This document shows, piece after piece, positions 9,298-18,898 of a stretch of 60,380 nt of DNA. Each line of letters opens with the position of its first letter. Within the stretch, counting starts at the first letter, position 1. The DNA is from Niabella sp. (GTDB lineage: Bacteria > Bacteroidota > Bacteroidia > Chitinophagales > Chitinophagaceae): positions 1-60,380 of the forward strand of contig NZ_JASLGT010000031.1 of the NCBI RefSeq assembly GCF_030150205.1. The letters run 5' to 3'. The notes beneath the pieces were generated by a model that saw nothing but the letters and a program-made list of their open reading frames with translations, ran no database searches and was not told the origin of the DNA. A program made the translations under genes and the position numbers.

Positions 9298-9341
9298 ATG
9301 CAATGCCATGGATGACTTATCTGCGTAATCTTAAAAGAAGC

Positions 9342-9386
9342 AAAGCCGGAGCTTTCTGGATTTTCCAGCGAGTTCCGGCTTTTATT
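9342..9386 (+). terminator. Rho-independent terminator of katE
   Basis: AAAGCCGGA (9342-9350) pairs with TCCGGCTTT (9374-9382), and an inner CTGGA/CCAG pairing extends the stem. T-rich sequence follows. It lies directly downstream of the catalase stop. Confidence 0.8.
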
Positions 9387-9734
9387 TGATTTGTATGCTG
9401 CTAATAGTGAGCATGTTAAAACAGGAATCCATTAATTTTCTTGGTCAGAGATGCCTGTTTTTCGGAAACATAAAAAATCCCTCAGGAAACAGGATTCTAT
9501 GAAGTATACGTTTATAGAAAACACCTCAGACACAGCAGATCACCGGTGCCTGCAACAAACCTGCAAAAATTAGCCGGGAATTAATTTTATTCTTGATGCC
9601 TGTTATGTTAAATTCACCATTAAAATAGTGGCTGATTAGCAGACGGGGATGCCCGATGGACCCGGTTCCTGCTTTATATTGTATGTAACATAAAAGCGAA
9701 TCTTCCACTGTTTTTTAAAGTTAAAATCCTGGTA
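9387..9734. other. Intergenic before the MCE operon
   Basis: About 350 bases without a supported gene; it should hold the promoter of the lipid transporter operon. A 60-codon minus-strand frame has no recognisable features. No clear promoter or hairpin was found. Confidence 0.5.
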
Positions 9735-10526
9735 ATGGAACCTATTGAACAATCAGACAAACCCGTTATTTCGAAACGCATTGATGGTTTCTTTATTACT
9801 GTTTACGAAATTTTCGGGTTTATCAGCCGTTTTTTCCGCGAAGTGGTGCGCCGTCCTTTTGAAACCCGGGAATTCATCCGCCAGTGTTTTTATATCGGTA
9901 ACAAATCACTGCCGCTGATCAGTCTTACCGGCTTTATTACCGGGCTGGTGTTCACGAAGCAGTCCCGCCCTTCCCTGGCGGAATTTGGTGCCACTTCCTG
10001 GCTTCCTTCGCTGATATCGATTGCCATCGTGCGGGCGTTGGCTCCGCTGGTAACGGCACTGATCTGTGCCGGCCGTGTAGGATCAAGCATGGGCGCCGAG
10101 CTGGCCTCTATGAAAGTTACCGAACAGATCGACGCGATGGAGGTTTCGGCAATCAATCCCTTCAAGTACCTGGTGATGACGCGGGTGCTGGCCTGCACCG
10201 TATGCCTGCCGCTGCTGATGTGCTATAACGGGCTCATCGCCCTCGTGGGCGCTTTTGTAGACATTCACCTCAACGAGCAGACAAGCATGGACACGTTTAT
10301 ACAGAATGCATTTACCAATATTTCGTTCCTGGATCTTGCTGCTTCCCTGGTGAAAGCACTGATTTACGGGTTTACGATCGGTATTGTCAGTTGCTATCAG
10401 GGCTTTCATGCCACGCAGGGTACGGAGGGTGTTGGTAAATCTGCCAATGTATCTGTGGTGGTTTCCATGTTCCTGATCTTTATAGAAGAGGTGATTATTG
10501 TTCAACTGGTGAATATGATACGATAG
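9735..10526 (+). CDS. mlaE: MCE/Mla-type lipid ABC transporter permease
   Basis: 263 residues with five to six hydrophobic segments and the hallmark MlaE/YrbE block AELASMKVTEQIDAMEV followed by NPFKYLVMTRVLA. This is the inner-membrane permease of the complex that moves phospholipids between inner and outer membranes. An amphipathic N-terminal stretch (RFFREVVRRPFE) precedes the first membrane segment, as in the family. It is the first gene of a three-gene operon; the ATPase gene starts 2 nt after its stop. Direction of lipid transport and exact substrate cannot be read from the sequence. Confidence 0.92.
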   Translation: MEPIEQSDKPVISKRIDGFFITVYEIFGFISRFFREVVRRPFETREFIRQCFYIGNKSLPLISLTGFITGLVFTKQSRPSLAEFGATSWLPSLISIAIVRALAPLVTALICAGRVGSSMGAELASMKVTEQIDAMEVSAINPFKYLVMTRVLACTVCLPLLMCYNGLIALVGAFVDIHLNEQTSMDTFIQNAFTNISFLDLAASLVKALIYGFTIGIVSCYQGFHATQGTEGVGKSANVSVVVSMFLIFIEEVIIVQLVNMIR

Positions 10527-10528
10527 CT

Positions 10529-11302
10529 ATGAAATCTTTTATCCCCAATATCGACAAACAGCAAACGGTGATCTCCATCAGGGGGTTGTACAAATCGTTT
10601 GGCAGCAATCATGTACTGCGTGGGGTAGACCTGGATCTGCACCGCGGCGAGAACATTGTGGTGCTGGGGCGTTCCGGAACGGGTAAGTCCGTTCTGATAA
10701 AAGTGATCGTGGGACTGCTGTATCCTGATGCCGGCACGGTACGTGTACGGGAACAGGAAGTGCCGGAACTGGATGCTCATGCGCTGAGCGACCTGCGCCT
10801 GAAAGTGGGCTTCTGTTTCCAGCATGGAGCATTATACGACAGCATGACGGTGGGCGAAAACCTGGCTTTCCCACTGCAGCGGAATGAACCGGGCATGAGC
10901 CGTAAGGAACGCGATAAACGCATAGAAATGGTGCTGGAAGCCATCGGGCTTTCCAATACCATCGACCAGATGCCGGCCGAGCTATCCGGCGGGCAGCGCA
11001 AGCGCATCGGCATTGGCCGTACACTCATACTCCGCCCGGAAATCATGTTGTATGACGAACCTACGGCCGGGCTGGATCCCATCACCTGCACGGAGATCAA
11101 TGACCTGATCAATGAAGTGCAGCACCGGTTCAATACCAGCTCCATCATTATTACACATGATCTTACCTGTGCCAAATCCACGGGCGACACGATCGCCGTA
11201 CTGAAAGAAGGACGGTTTATACGGCAGGGCAACTTTGAGGACGTGTTCCGTTCTGACGAAGCGCTGATCCGCGAATTTTATGAGTATAATTTTATTCAAT
11301 AA
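10529..11302 (+). CDS. mlaF: MCE/Mla-type lipid ABC transporter ATP-binding protein
   Basis: 257 residues. Walker A is GRSGTGKS at residues 47-54, the Q-loop glutamine is in GFCFQHGALYD, the ABC signature is LSGGQRKRIG, Walker B is EIMLYDEPTAGLD, and the switch His is in IIITHD. The FQHGALYDSMTV segment is characteristic of the MlaF/Ttg2A branch. The protein hydrolyses ATP at the cytosolic face of the permease encoded just upstream. The MCE substrate-binding gene follows after 3 nt, so the three are translated from one mRNA. Confidence 0.94.
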   Translation: MKSFIPNIDKQQTVISIRGLYKSFGSNHVLRGVDLDLHRGENIVVLGRSGTGKSVLIKVIVGLLYPDAGTVRVREQEVPELDAHALSDLRLKVGFCFQHGALYDSMTVGENLAFPLQRNEPGMSRKERDKRIEMVLEAIGLSNTIDQMPAELSGGQRKRIGIGRTLILRPEIMLYDEPTAGLDPITCTEINDLINEVQHRFNTSSIIITHDLTCAKSTGDTIAVLKEGRFIRQGNFEDVFRSDEALIREFYEYNFIQ

Positions 11303-11305
11303 TAT

Positions 11306-12325
11306 ATGAAAACAGCTGATTCAAGAAGGGCCACCACCGTGGGCATATTTATTATTTTGGGGCTGATCATTTTTGCCACCGCCATCCTCATTTTGGGCGG
11401 ACAAAAAAAGACGTTTATCGATTCGGTGCAGGTAAAAGCAATATTCCACGATGTGGGCGGTCTTTCCAAAGGCAACAATATCTGGTATTCCGGAGTAAAA
11501 GTGGGCACGATCAAAAAGATCCGTTTTATCGATCACAGTCAGATTGAGGTACTGATGAATATCGATAAGAACGCCCGGCCGTTTATTCACAAAGATGTTA
11601 AGGCGCGGGTAAGCGCCGATGGGCTGGTGGGCAATAAGATCATCGCCCTGGATGGCGGCACTGCCCAAACCGCTCCCATCGAAGACGGTGATGTGATCAT
11701 TGTGGAACCCAGCATCAGTACGGATGAGATCATGAATACGCTCCAGGTAAACAATAAGAACCTGGTGGTCATTACCGGTAATCTCAAAGACATTATGGAA
11801 AATCTTGCTGCGGGCAAAGGCTCGCTGGGCAAACTGATAAAAGATTCATCCGTTTACGATCAGCTAAACCGCACACTGGCCATACTGCATAAAACGGCCG
11901 GCAATACCCAGCAGTTCACAAAAGACCTTACCGGGTATACAGCCCGGCTGCAAACCCCCGGCGTGCTGGCCAGCGACCTGGTGCGTGACACCGTTGTTTT
12001 CAGCAGGCTCCGGAATACCGCAAACCAGCTGCAGGAAGTAGCCACACAGGCGAACGAGGTAGCGCGCAATCTTCAGTCGGTAAGTACGGATGTCAAAGGC
12101 CGTTTGAACAGTAACGAATCGCCTGCCGGTGTGCTGCTGAATGATTCTGCAACAGCCCGGCAGCTGCAGCAAACGATCCGGAACCTGGAAAGCAGCACCG
12201 GAAAACTGGATGAGAATATGGAAGCAGTACGGCATAATTTCCTGTTCCGGGGCTATTTCAGGCGACAGGAAAAACAACGTAAAAAGGAAGAAAAGCAGCA
12301 GCAAAAAGAACTGCAACGGCAATAA
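11306..12325 (+). CDS. mlaD: MCE-family (MlaD-like) lipid-binding protein
   Basis: 339 residues. One N-terminal membrane anchor (TTVGIFIILGLIIFATAILI) is followed by an MCE domain with VGGLSKGNNIWYSGVKVGTI and the GLVGNKIIAL stretch. A long helical C-terminal region rich in Gln and Asn follows, and the end is very basic (RRQEKQRKKEEKQQ). MCE proteins form hexameric rings in the periplasm that carry lipids to or from the permease. Bacteroidota versions often have longer C-terminal helices than E. coli MlaD, as here. MlaB and MlaC homologues are not present beside the operon. Confidence 0.92.
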   Translation: MKTADSRRATTVGIFIILGLIIFATAILILGGQKKTFIDSVQVKAIFHDVGGLSKGNNIWYSGVKVGTIKKIRFIDHSQIEVLMNIDKNARPFIHKDVKARVSADGLVGNKIIALDGGTAQTAPIEDGDVIIVEPSISTDEIMNTLQVNNKNLVVITGNLKDIMENLAAGKGSLGKLIKDSSVYDQLNRTLAILHKTAGNTQQFTKDLTGYTARLQTPGVLASDLVRDTVVFSRLRNTANQLQEVATQANEVARNLQSVSTDVKGRLNSNESPAGVLLNDSATARQLQQTIRNLESSTGKLDENMEAVRHNFLFRGYFRRQEKQRKKEEKQQQKELQRQ

Positions 12326-12654
12326 AAGCGGACATGACAGCCATCTACATACGGATGTCTTCACAGGCAAAGAACGGAAAGAAATGCTGCGCTTTGTTGA
12401 GACAGGTGATAAATAGTTTGAATTGATCTTGCATGAGTAGCGTAAGAAAGCGTGGTACCCAATATTTACTCAATTGTATGAAATATCTGGCTGGCAATAT
12501 GTGAATCTATCACAGCAGCCGGAACAGGAATTTTTTTGAATCGGTCGTATGACCGTAACATTGTATAAGAAGCATCGGCCCCACTATAATACGAAAACTT
12601 TCGCATATATTTGAGTTGCAACAAGCTTGAAACAAGCCGGGCATCATACTAAAA
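12326..12654. other. Intergenic with a -7-like box before the S41 peptidase
   Basis: 329 bases with no supported gene. TATATTTG at 12606-12613 matches the Bacteroidota -7 consensus TAnnTTTG, about 42 bases before the peptidase ATG; no good -33 element sits at the expected distance. Nothing else is recognised. Confidence 0.4.
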
Positions 12655-13875
12655 ATGCCATATATGAATACATTAATTGCCAAACAGGGGATTCTAAGAT
12701 TCGCAATTTTTATGCTCTTTTATTCTTGTTTTGTTAATGCACAGGCGCAAAGGTTAACTCCCCAACAGTATATTGAGGATCTGGAATATTTAAAAAATGA
12801 ACTTCCTAAGAAGCACAAAAATTTATTCGCTAAAATTTCAGAAAAGGAATTCAACATCCGGGTTAAAAACATTGAGGACAAAAGCAACGATTTAACTGAT
12901 GAAAGTTTTGAAATTGAACTTTATAAATTGATTAAAGAAATTGGCGATGAACATACTTCCATTGTACCGGTTTACAAGACAATTTATCCTTTAAATTTTG
13001 GCTTCTTTAAAGAAGGAATATTTATTACGAATACCGATTCATTACACGCTCACCTGCTCTATAAAAAATTAGGTGGAATTAATGGCACTAAAACAGAAGG
13101 TATTATTAAAAACTTTAAAAAAATTGCTCAGGATGATAATCAATCCTATTTTAAAAACCGCTTTCAATATTTCATAAAGTGCCCCGGTATATTAAAAGGC
13201 TTGAGCATTACCTCTTCCGATTCAATGGCCAGCGTTATTTTAGATAATAAAAAATATCTGATTACCTCCATGCCAATAGACAATTTTTCACCCAAAAATA
13301 CTTCAAAGCTTTTGAGGTTTAGCAATTACGATAACTATTGGTATCAGCTTATTAACGATGGAAATGTTTTATACTTTAATTACCAGGCCTGCTCCGAACA
13401 AGAAGGTAAACCATTTGACATTTTCAACAAGGAGTTATTCAACTTCATTGAAAGCAAAAAACCTCAGAAAATAGTTATTGATTTACGAAATAATGGTGGC
13501 GGAAATTCGGCTATTTTAGAACCTTTTCTAAACAAATTAAAGGACAACTATCTTAATAAAAAGGGTTCTTTGTATGTCCTTATCGGCAAAAACACTTTTT
13601 CTTCAGCGGTGATGAATGCAGTGGAATTAAAGAGAAATTATAATTCAATCCTGGTAGGAGGAGAACCCACAGGTGGTAATGTAAACCATTACGGTGAAGT
13701 TCGTGGATTTCAGCTTCCGAATTCAAAAATAACCGTTGGGTATTCTACGCAGTATTGGGAAAATTGGAAGGGATACAAAGGACCTTTGCTGCCAGATATT
13801 AAAATAGAATACTCAATATATAACTTCAGGAATAATATAGACGAGGCTATTGAATATGCAAAAAAGGCGAAATAG
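12655..13875 (+). CDS. S41-family (tail-specific-like) serine peptidase, secreted
   Basis: 406 residues; either the ATG at 12655 or the one at 12664 may start it. A signal peptide (FAIFMLFYSCFVNAQAQ) predicts export. The S41 core is recognised by the IVIDLRNNGGGNS strand-turn, the nucleophile Ser region in LIGKNTFSSAVMNA and the GGEPTGGNVNHYGE segment. No PDZ domain is visible between the N-terminal helical part and the core. Such proteins cleave exported proteins or peptides, and some lack activity. The gene is noticeably AT-rich compared with the operons on both sides, which suggests later acquisition. It is not closely linked to either neighbour. Confidence 0.82.
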   Translation: MPYMNTLIAKQGILRFAIFMLFYSCFVNAQAQRLTPQQYIEDLEYLKNELPKKHKNLFAKISEKEFNIRVKNIEDKSNDLTDESFEIELYKLIKEIGDEHTSIVPVYKTIYPLNFGFFKEGIFITNTDSLHAHLLYKKLGGINGTKTEGIIKNFKKIAQDDNQSYFKNRFQYFIKCPGILKGLSITSSDSMASVILDNKKYLITSMPIDNFSPKNTSKLLRFSNYDNYWYQLINDGNVLYFNYQACSEQEGKPFDIFNKELFNFIESKKPQKIVIDLRNNGGGNSAILEPFLNKLKDNYLNKKGSLYVLIGKNTFSSAVMNAVELKRNYNSILVGGEPTGGNVNHYGEVRGFQLPNSKITVGYSTQYWENWKGYKGPLLPDIKIEYSIYNFRNNIDEAIEYAKKAK

Positions 13876-14001
13876 AACAGGCTCCGACGCCGGTTTGCAA
13901 CATTGCAGTCCTTTCCCGTTTACCTGTGGGCCATAATAACGGCGATGGTGCTCTTTTTCTATATCCGGTATGCTTAATCTGTTTGTATATTTAAATAAAA
14001 T

Positions 14002-14880
14002 ATGAAAGCCGTTAATTTAGATGTTCCGGCATCCTCCCTGGGTGAAGGTCCTTTATGGGATTTGGAGCAACAATGTCTTTGGTGGGTAGATATTGATGCG
14101 GGAAAGGTGCATCAATACGATATGGTTCATAAGGTTCATAAAGAAATACATGCAGGTCAATTATGCAGTGCGGTCGTACTATGCAGGTCGGGGCGGTTAA
14201 TGGTGACGGTAAAAGACGGCTTTGCATATTTGGATGTGGTATCGGGGACGGTAGATGGTTTTGTACCAGTGGAGGAGCTCCTGTCCGATAACCGGTTTAA
14301 CGATGGTAAATGTGACCCTGCCGGAAGGTTTTGGGCCGGTACGATGGACTATAGAAAAGGATTGCCGCAGGCGGGGAGCCTGTACGTGTTGGAAAAAGAT
14401 CGGTCGGTTACAAAGAAGCTGGCAAATATAACCTGCTCCAATGGGATGGCGTGGAGCCCGGATCAGAACATTTTTTATTACATTGATAGCCCAACCTATA
14501 AGGTAATGGCTTTTGATTATGATAAAGCAACCGGAGCAATCGGCGGCGGACGGACGGTTGTTTCGATTCCGGAGTCGCAGGGGATGCCCGATGGAATGAC
14601 GATTGATACCGAAGGAATGCTTTGGATCGCTCTTTGGGGCGGGGCAGCTGTTGCGCGGTACCATCCTTTTTCCGGCGCATGTCTTTCGATGATCCCGTTG
14701 CCGGTATCAAATGTTACTTCCTGTACTTTTGGAGGAACGGATCTGACCGATCTTTATATCACTACAGCAAAGGCCGGGCCTGGTAAAACGGACGCAGCTC
14801 AGCAGCCGCTGGCCGGACAAGTATTTGTTTGTAAGAACAGCGGGGCAAGAGGCATCGCCCCGTTTAAGTTTATGGATTGA
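14002..14880 (+). CDS. SMP-30/gluconolactonase/LRE-family protein
   Basis: 292 residues forming the six-bladed propeller of the SMP-30 (regucalcin-like) family. Family motifs are SLGEGPLWD at the N-terminus with the metal-binding Glu, RFNDGKCDPAGRFWAGTM with Asn and Asp ligands, CSNGMAWSPD, and GMPDGMTIDTEGMLWIALW. These divalent-metal enzymes hydrolyse sugar lactones. The protein is cytosolic, with no signal peptide. It lies 53 bases upstream of a CE7-type esterase gene on the same strand, which suggests joint use on plant-derived sugars, an inference from context. The exact lactone is unknown. Confidence 0.9.
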   Translation: MKAVNLDVPASSLGEGPLWDLEQQCLWWVDIDAGKVHQYDMVHKVHKEIHAGQLCSAVVLCRSGRLMVTVKDGFAYLDVVSGTVDGFVPVEELLSDNRFNDGKCDPAGRFWAGTMDYRKGLPQAGSLYVLEKDRSVTKKLANITCSNGMAWSPDQNIFYYIDSPTYKVMAFDYDKATGAIGGGRTVVSIPESQGMPDGMTIDTEGMLWIALWGGAAVARYHPFSGACLSMIPLPVSNVTSCTFGGTDLTDLYITTAKAGPGKTDAAQQPLAGQVFVCKNSGARGIAPFKFMD

Positions 14881-14933
14881 GGGGATGAGGTTCTGCGGGA
14901 TTAAGGGCGCATAAAACGATTAAACGATAAAAA

Positions 14934-16241
14934 ATGAAAATTGAAATGGTCAGGAAATTATTTTTAGCAATTTTCTTGTGGGGATGCAGTGTGGGGTTTG
15001 CCCAGGGACAATCCCGGTCATCCACCATGATCCAGGTATTGGTGACACCCAATAAGCCGGATTGGAATTACCGGTTGGGCGAAGAAGCCGCATTTGAAAT
15101 TACTGTGTTGAAGCACCAGGTGCCCATGGAGCAGGTAAAGATCAGCTATGGGGTTGGTCCTGAAAAGATGCCCCCTGTGGAAAAAGGAGAAAAAGTGGTA
15201 CAAAATGGAAAAAGCATTATCGTAAAGGGTAAAATGACCGTGCCGGGATTTTTGCGTTGCGATGCGGCTGTTCTTATTGATGGCATTCAATACCGTGGAA
15301 TGGCTACCGCAGCCTATCAGCCGGAAGCTATCCAGCCAACACAGGTGCTGCCAAAGGATTTTTCAGCATTTTGGGACAAAGCTAAAGCAGAAGTATCCGG
15401 CGTTCCATTGGACCCGGTGATGACGCTATTGCCGGAGCGCAGTACGGAAAAGACAAATGTTTATGAACTAAGCATACAAAATGATGCGGCCGGATCCAGG
15501 GTCTATGGTATTCTTTGTGTTCCCAAAGCACAGGGAAAATATCCTGCGCTTTTACAGGTACCGGGCGCCGGAGTGCGGCCGTACCAGGGACAAATTGCTT
15601 TGGCTGAAAAAGGAATCATTACACTGGAAATTGGCATCCATGGGATACCGGTTACCCTTCCTGCCACGGTGTATACAAACCTTGCCCAGGGCGCATTACG
15701 GGAGTATAATGCCGTTAATATGGATGACCGGAACAAGTACTATTACAAAAGGGTTTACCTGGGTTGTATAAGGGCGGTGGATTATCTGACGTCCCTGCCG
15801 CAATATGACGGAACAAACCTGGCCGTATCGGGGGGAAGCCAGGGTGGCGCTTTATCAATCATTACTACAGCCCTGGATAAAAGGGTTAAATACTTTGTAG
15901 CCCTGTACCCGGCGCTATGTGATATAACGGGGTATCTTCACAAACGGGCAGGAGGCTGGCCTCATTTGTTCATGCAGCAAAATGGCTCCGCTGCGGAAAA
16001 AGCAAGAATAGAAACCTCTGCCTATTATGATGTAGTCAATTTTGCCCGCCTGATCAAAGTGCCCGGTTTTTACAGTTGGGGATATAATGATGAAACCTGT
16101 CCGCCTACCTCGTTTTATTCTGCCTATAACGTAATCAGCGCTCCAAAAGAGTTAATGCTGGTTCAGGAAACCGGTCACTGGACCTTTCCGGAACAAAGCA
16201 CGCGCGTGTCTGGTTGGCTTGAAAGTAAGTTGAAACAATAG
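14934..16241 (+). CDS. Secreted CE7-family acetyl xylan esterase / cephalosporin-C deacetylase
   Basis: 435 residues with a signal peptide (LFLAIFLWGCSVGFAQGQ). An N-terminal beta domain of about 120 residues precedes the alpha/beta-hydrolase. The nucleophile Ser sits in AVSGGSQGGALS; the charge relay is completed by the Asp in WGYNDETCPP and the His in VQETGHWTFP, which matches family CE7. These enzymes remove acetyl groups from xylo-oligosaccharides and other small acetylated sugars. The secreted form with the extra N-terminal domain is common in Bacteroidota. It probably shares a transcript with the SMP-30 gene just upstream. Confidence 0.9.
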   Translation: MKIEMVRKLFLAIFLWGCSVGFAQGQSRSSTMIQVLVTPNKPDWNYRLGEEAAFEITVLKHQVPMEQVKISYGVGPEKMPPVEKGEKVVQNGKSIIVKGKMTVPGFLRCDAAVLIDGIQYRGMATAAYQPEAIQPTQVLPKDFSAFWDKAKAEVSGVPLDPVMTLLPERSTEKTNVYELSIQNDAAGSRVYGILCVPKAQGKYPALLQVPGAGVRPYQGQIALAEKGIITLEIGIHGIPVTLPATVYTNLAQGALREYNAVNMDDRNKYYYKRVYLGCIRAVDYLTSLPQYDGTNLAVSGGSQGGALSIITTALDKRVKYFVALYPALCDITGYLHKRAGGWPHLFMQQNGSAAEKARIETSAYYDVVNFARLIKVPGFYSWGYNDETCPPTSFYSAYNVISAPKELMLVQETGHWTFPEQSTRVSGWLESKLKQ

Positions 16242-16479
16242 GATACTGGAGCGGTTATTAGCCTGCTTTTTCATGCGTGCGGTATCAATTTTATTGAAAT
16301 GCTTCCAAATGGTTTGTGGAGATACGAACCGCGACATAGCACGGCTATGATGTTTCCACTGACAGGAAGGGGAAGTTGAAAATATTTATAATAATTCTGA
16401 TACCTGTTTATTATTAGGCAATGTGCCTGTTTAAAACGTTGGGACCGGCGGTAACAATGTTAGCAACAGCTGCTGATCG

Positions 16480-17148
16480 TTAAAAGTTTTTCGAAATGCC
16501 AATACTGGCAGATTTGCCAAAGTTGACAGCCAAATACGATGGTTTATTTTTTGCATCTTTTGCACCATATTTTTGATACTCAATACCACCAAACGACAGG
16601 TTAAGCCCGAAGTTTCGTTTAACATTAATGAAAACAGCAGGGAATAATCTGAATCGTACACCTGTAGAAGATGATTCTGAAGTGTATGGTTGAGGTTGAG
16701 GTTGCATTCCGGGGTACCTGCTTTGTGAGGCCGTGTTGGTTTTCCCATCCAGATACAGGCCTTCCAGTTGTCCGAATACCGAAAAAATATCGGATAGTTG
16801 CTCTGTGTACCTGATAAAAGGTCCTATTGCCAGACTCTTATTTTTTGACATGGTTTCGACAGTAATTATTTCAGAACCACCGGTGTAATAGTCCATCGTA
16901 TTTTCCTGCCTGGAAGATTGAATAGAAAGGGTGGCTCCGGCTGTTAGCTTTTCCCCCAATTGATAACCAACATAGGGAGACAGGTTGGTTGAATGACTTT
17001 TGCCTTTGGTTATGGAACTGGCGGTAAGAAATTGGGTGTTATCGTCTTTCCGAAATTCAATATTCCCGCCGATCAATACAGTATGTTTCTGAGCGAAGCT
17101 GACACTGGTCATCATTATTCCCATAGTCAGCAATAAAATGTTTTTCAT
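16480..17148 (-). CDS. Outer-membrane beta-barrel protein, OmpA/OprF-like porin fold
   Basis: 222 residues with a signal peptide (ILLLTMGIMMTSVSFAQ). The mature protein is a series of alternating strands (LSPYVGYQLGEKLTAGATL, AIGPFIRYTEQL, GVRFRLFPAVFINVKRN) and ends in Phe, the usual signal for outer-membrane insertion. The strand count suggests an eight-stranded barrel of the outer membrane beta-barrel (OMP_b-brl) type. Function is not predictable. It stands alone, convergent with the CE7 gene and divergent from the sigma factor operon. Confidence 0.8.
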   Translation of the reverse strand: MKNILLLTMGIMMTSVSFAQKHTVLIGGNIEFRKDDNTQFLTASSITKGKSHSTNLSPYVGYQLGEKLTAGATLSIQSSRQENTMDYYTGGSEIITVETMSKNKSLAIGPFIRYTEQLSDIFSVFGQLEGLYLDGKTNTASQSRYPGMQPQPQPYTSESSSTGVRFRLFPAVFINVKRNFGLNLSFGGIEYQKYGAKDAKNKPSYLAVNFGKSASIGISKNF

Positions 17149-17485
17149 AAACTGTTATTTTGGATTTGCCATGCAAGTTAACACATTTATTTATAATTGT
17201 TTGTAGTTATTTGGCTTCCTGGATGATTTACATCAACACCCAGTTGCCGGTTTATCCCTGGTCATACATATTCGATAGCGTCGACACTGGAGCCGTCACC
17301 AGTGGCCGGATTTTGCTCCCGGTGGTGTATTACCGCTCTTTTTAGGCTAAATAGCTGCAAAACGGGCTTTTATAAAATAATTCTGATTTTTTTTCTAATT
17401 TATGCAACATTTCAATGCATCCGGCGCCTTAAATACAGAGCGCGGGAAATAAAATCGTTCAGGAAAAAAGGAAAACAGCATATAC
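17149..17485. other. Divergent intergenic region before the ECF sigma operon
   Basis: 337 bases without a supported gene. Short frames occur on the plus strand (for example 17160-17345) but show no family features. It must hold the promoters for the barrel protein and the ECF operon; I could not identify them. Confidence 0.45.
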
Positions 17486-18037
17486 GTGTTGCAATTATCG
17501 GAGAAATTAGATGACCAGGAGCTGATGAAGCGTTGCCGGCAAGGCCGTGCGGATTGTTTTTCCGAACTCTATGGGCGGTATAAAAAGGCGGTTTTCAATA
17601 CCATCCTGCGCCTGGTAGCAGATTATGCGCAGGCAGAGGATTTATTGCAGGAGGTGTTCGTGGCGCTTTACCAGGAGATTATGAAAGGCCGGCAGATTGA
17701 GCATTTCGGTGGCTTTTCCAGGCGTGTTGCAGCCAACAGGGCCATCAGCTTTTTACGGCAGCACAAACGTACCCTGGTTTTTGAGGAAGATCATGAAAAT
17801 ATTGTGGAAGAGGAAGCGGAGGACGAAGGGCTTTTTGAAATGCGGGTGGAGGAAGTAAAAAAAGCAATCAGCTCCCTGCCGGAGGGATTCCGGACCATTG
17901 TGAATCTTTATGTGATGGAAGGATTACCACAGGAAGAGATCGCCGGTTTGCTGGGTATTTCCCATGCAACGGTGCGCACACAATATCATCGCGCCAAAAA
18001 GAAAATATTGTCGCTCGTACAAAAAGAGATCGTATAA
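17486..18037 (+). CDS. ECF-type RNA polymerase sigma factor
   Basis: 183 residues from a GTG start at 17486; TTG at 17489 is an alternative and no ATG fits. Region 2 shows DDQELMKRCRQGRADCFSEL and the AEDLLQEVFVALY core-binding segment. Region 4 shows SLPEGFRTIVNLYVMEG, then the helix-turn-helix LPQEEIAGLLGISHATVRTQ. It has no extra C-terminal domain. It would direct RNA polymerase to a stress or envelope regulon. The downstream gene begins one base after its stop and encodes a membrane-anchored protein that is likely its anti-sigma factor, followed by two DUF4097 proteins, an arrangement repeated in many Bacteroidota. Confidence 0.93.
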   Translation: MLQLSEKLDDQELMKRCRQGRADCFSELYGRYKKAVFNTILRLVADYAQAEDLLQEVFVALYQEIMKGRQIEHFGGFSRRVAANRAISFLRQHKRTLVFEEDHENIVEEEAEDEGLFEMRVEEVKKAISSLPEGFRTIVNLYVMEGLPQEEIAGLLGISHATVRTQYHRAKKKILSLVQKEIV

Positions 18038-18038
18038 G

Positions 18039-18881
18039 ATGAAGAAAGATATTTTAAAAGAATTTGTATCCGAAAACAGGGATGATTTCGACGATCAGGA
18101 GCCGGGTTCAGACGTGCTCAGGAAGATCCAGGCTCAATTGGGATTGGAACCATCTGTTGCTGCACCCCGTAAAAAGGTCGTCCGGCTTCAATATTGGTGG
18201 GCCGCTGCGGCGATCATTGTTGTGATCATTGGAATTGCAGTGCTTTTTCAACCGCATAAGATCATTGAAACGCCAATCGCAGCAACAACCCCACCGGCAT
18301 CCGAAGCACCAGCCATTCCTTTGGATAAAAAAGATTCCATAGCAAGCGGATCATCGATGGTAGCAGGTGTGGCGCATCCGGAGCAAAAGAAAGCTGTTAT
18401 AAAGAAGCGGCGGAAAATGGCAACGGAAAAAAATATAAACGCCGGCATGGATGCGCAAACAGAAATAGCAGCATCCGATAACACGGCGAATGACTGGCGC
18501 AGCGCGTTGCAAAACGAAAGCTCCTCTACCCGGCTGGCGGCAATCCTGGCCTCCGGAAAAGGAAATGTGGTTTTATCCAACAATGATTTGCAAACGCTTT
18601 CCAACACCATGAATAATGACGAAAACAGCAATGTACGCCTGGCGGCCCTGGAAGTACTAAAAAAACAGGAGAACCAGGCAGTCGTAAAGGATCTGCTCTT
18701 ACAATCGGTTGCCCGGCAGGACGATCCGGTGGTACAAATGGAATTACTGGCTTCTCTATCATCAGATCAGGCTACAAAAGTTAAACAAAAACTATTAGAT
18801 ATTACTCAAAATCCAATAACGATTGACGCAGTACGCAATCAGGCCTATGCGGCACTGCTTCGGTCAGCATCCAATTTTTAA
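18039..18881 (+). CDS. Membrane-anchored anti-sigma-like protein with HEAT-like repeats
   Basis: 280 residues from the ATG at 18039, one base after the sigma stop; a longer frame starts inside the sigma gene and is not credible. The first 45 residues are cytosolic and acidic (EFVSENRDDFDDQEPGS), as expected for a sigma-binding segment. A single membrane helix follows (YWWAAAAIIVVIIGIAVLF). A Pro/Ala-rich basic linker leads to a C-terminal periplasmic part with HEAT-like helical repeats (NSNVRLAALEVLKKQE, DPVVQMELLASL, VRNQAYAALLRS). It probably holds the ECF factor at the membrane. No zinc-type HxxxCxxC anti-sigma motif is seen, so it belongs to a different class. Confidence 0.8.
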   Translation: MKKDILKEFVSENRDDFDDQEPGSDVLRKIQAQLGLEPSVAAPRKKVVRLQYWWAAAAIIVVIIGIAVLFQPHKIIETPIAATTPPASEAPAIPLDKKDSIASGSSMVAGVAHPEQKKAVIKKRRKMATEKNINAGMDAQTEIAASDNTANDWRSALQNESSSTRLAAILASGKGNVVLSNNDLQTLSNTMNNDENSNVRLAALEVLKKQENQAVVKDLLLQSVARQDDPVVQMELLASLSSDQATKVKQKLLDITQNPITIDAVRNQAYAALLRSASNF

Positions 18882-18898
18882 AAAAACAAGATACCAAG

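Noticed and set aside
10578..11024. Long minus-strand frames opposite mlaF
   Set aside because: They are shadows of the ATPase gene, which has all ABC motifs.
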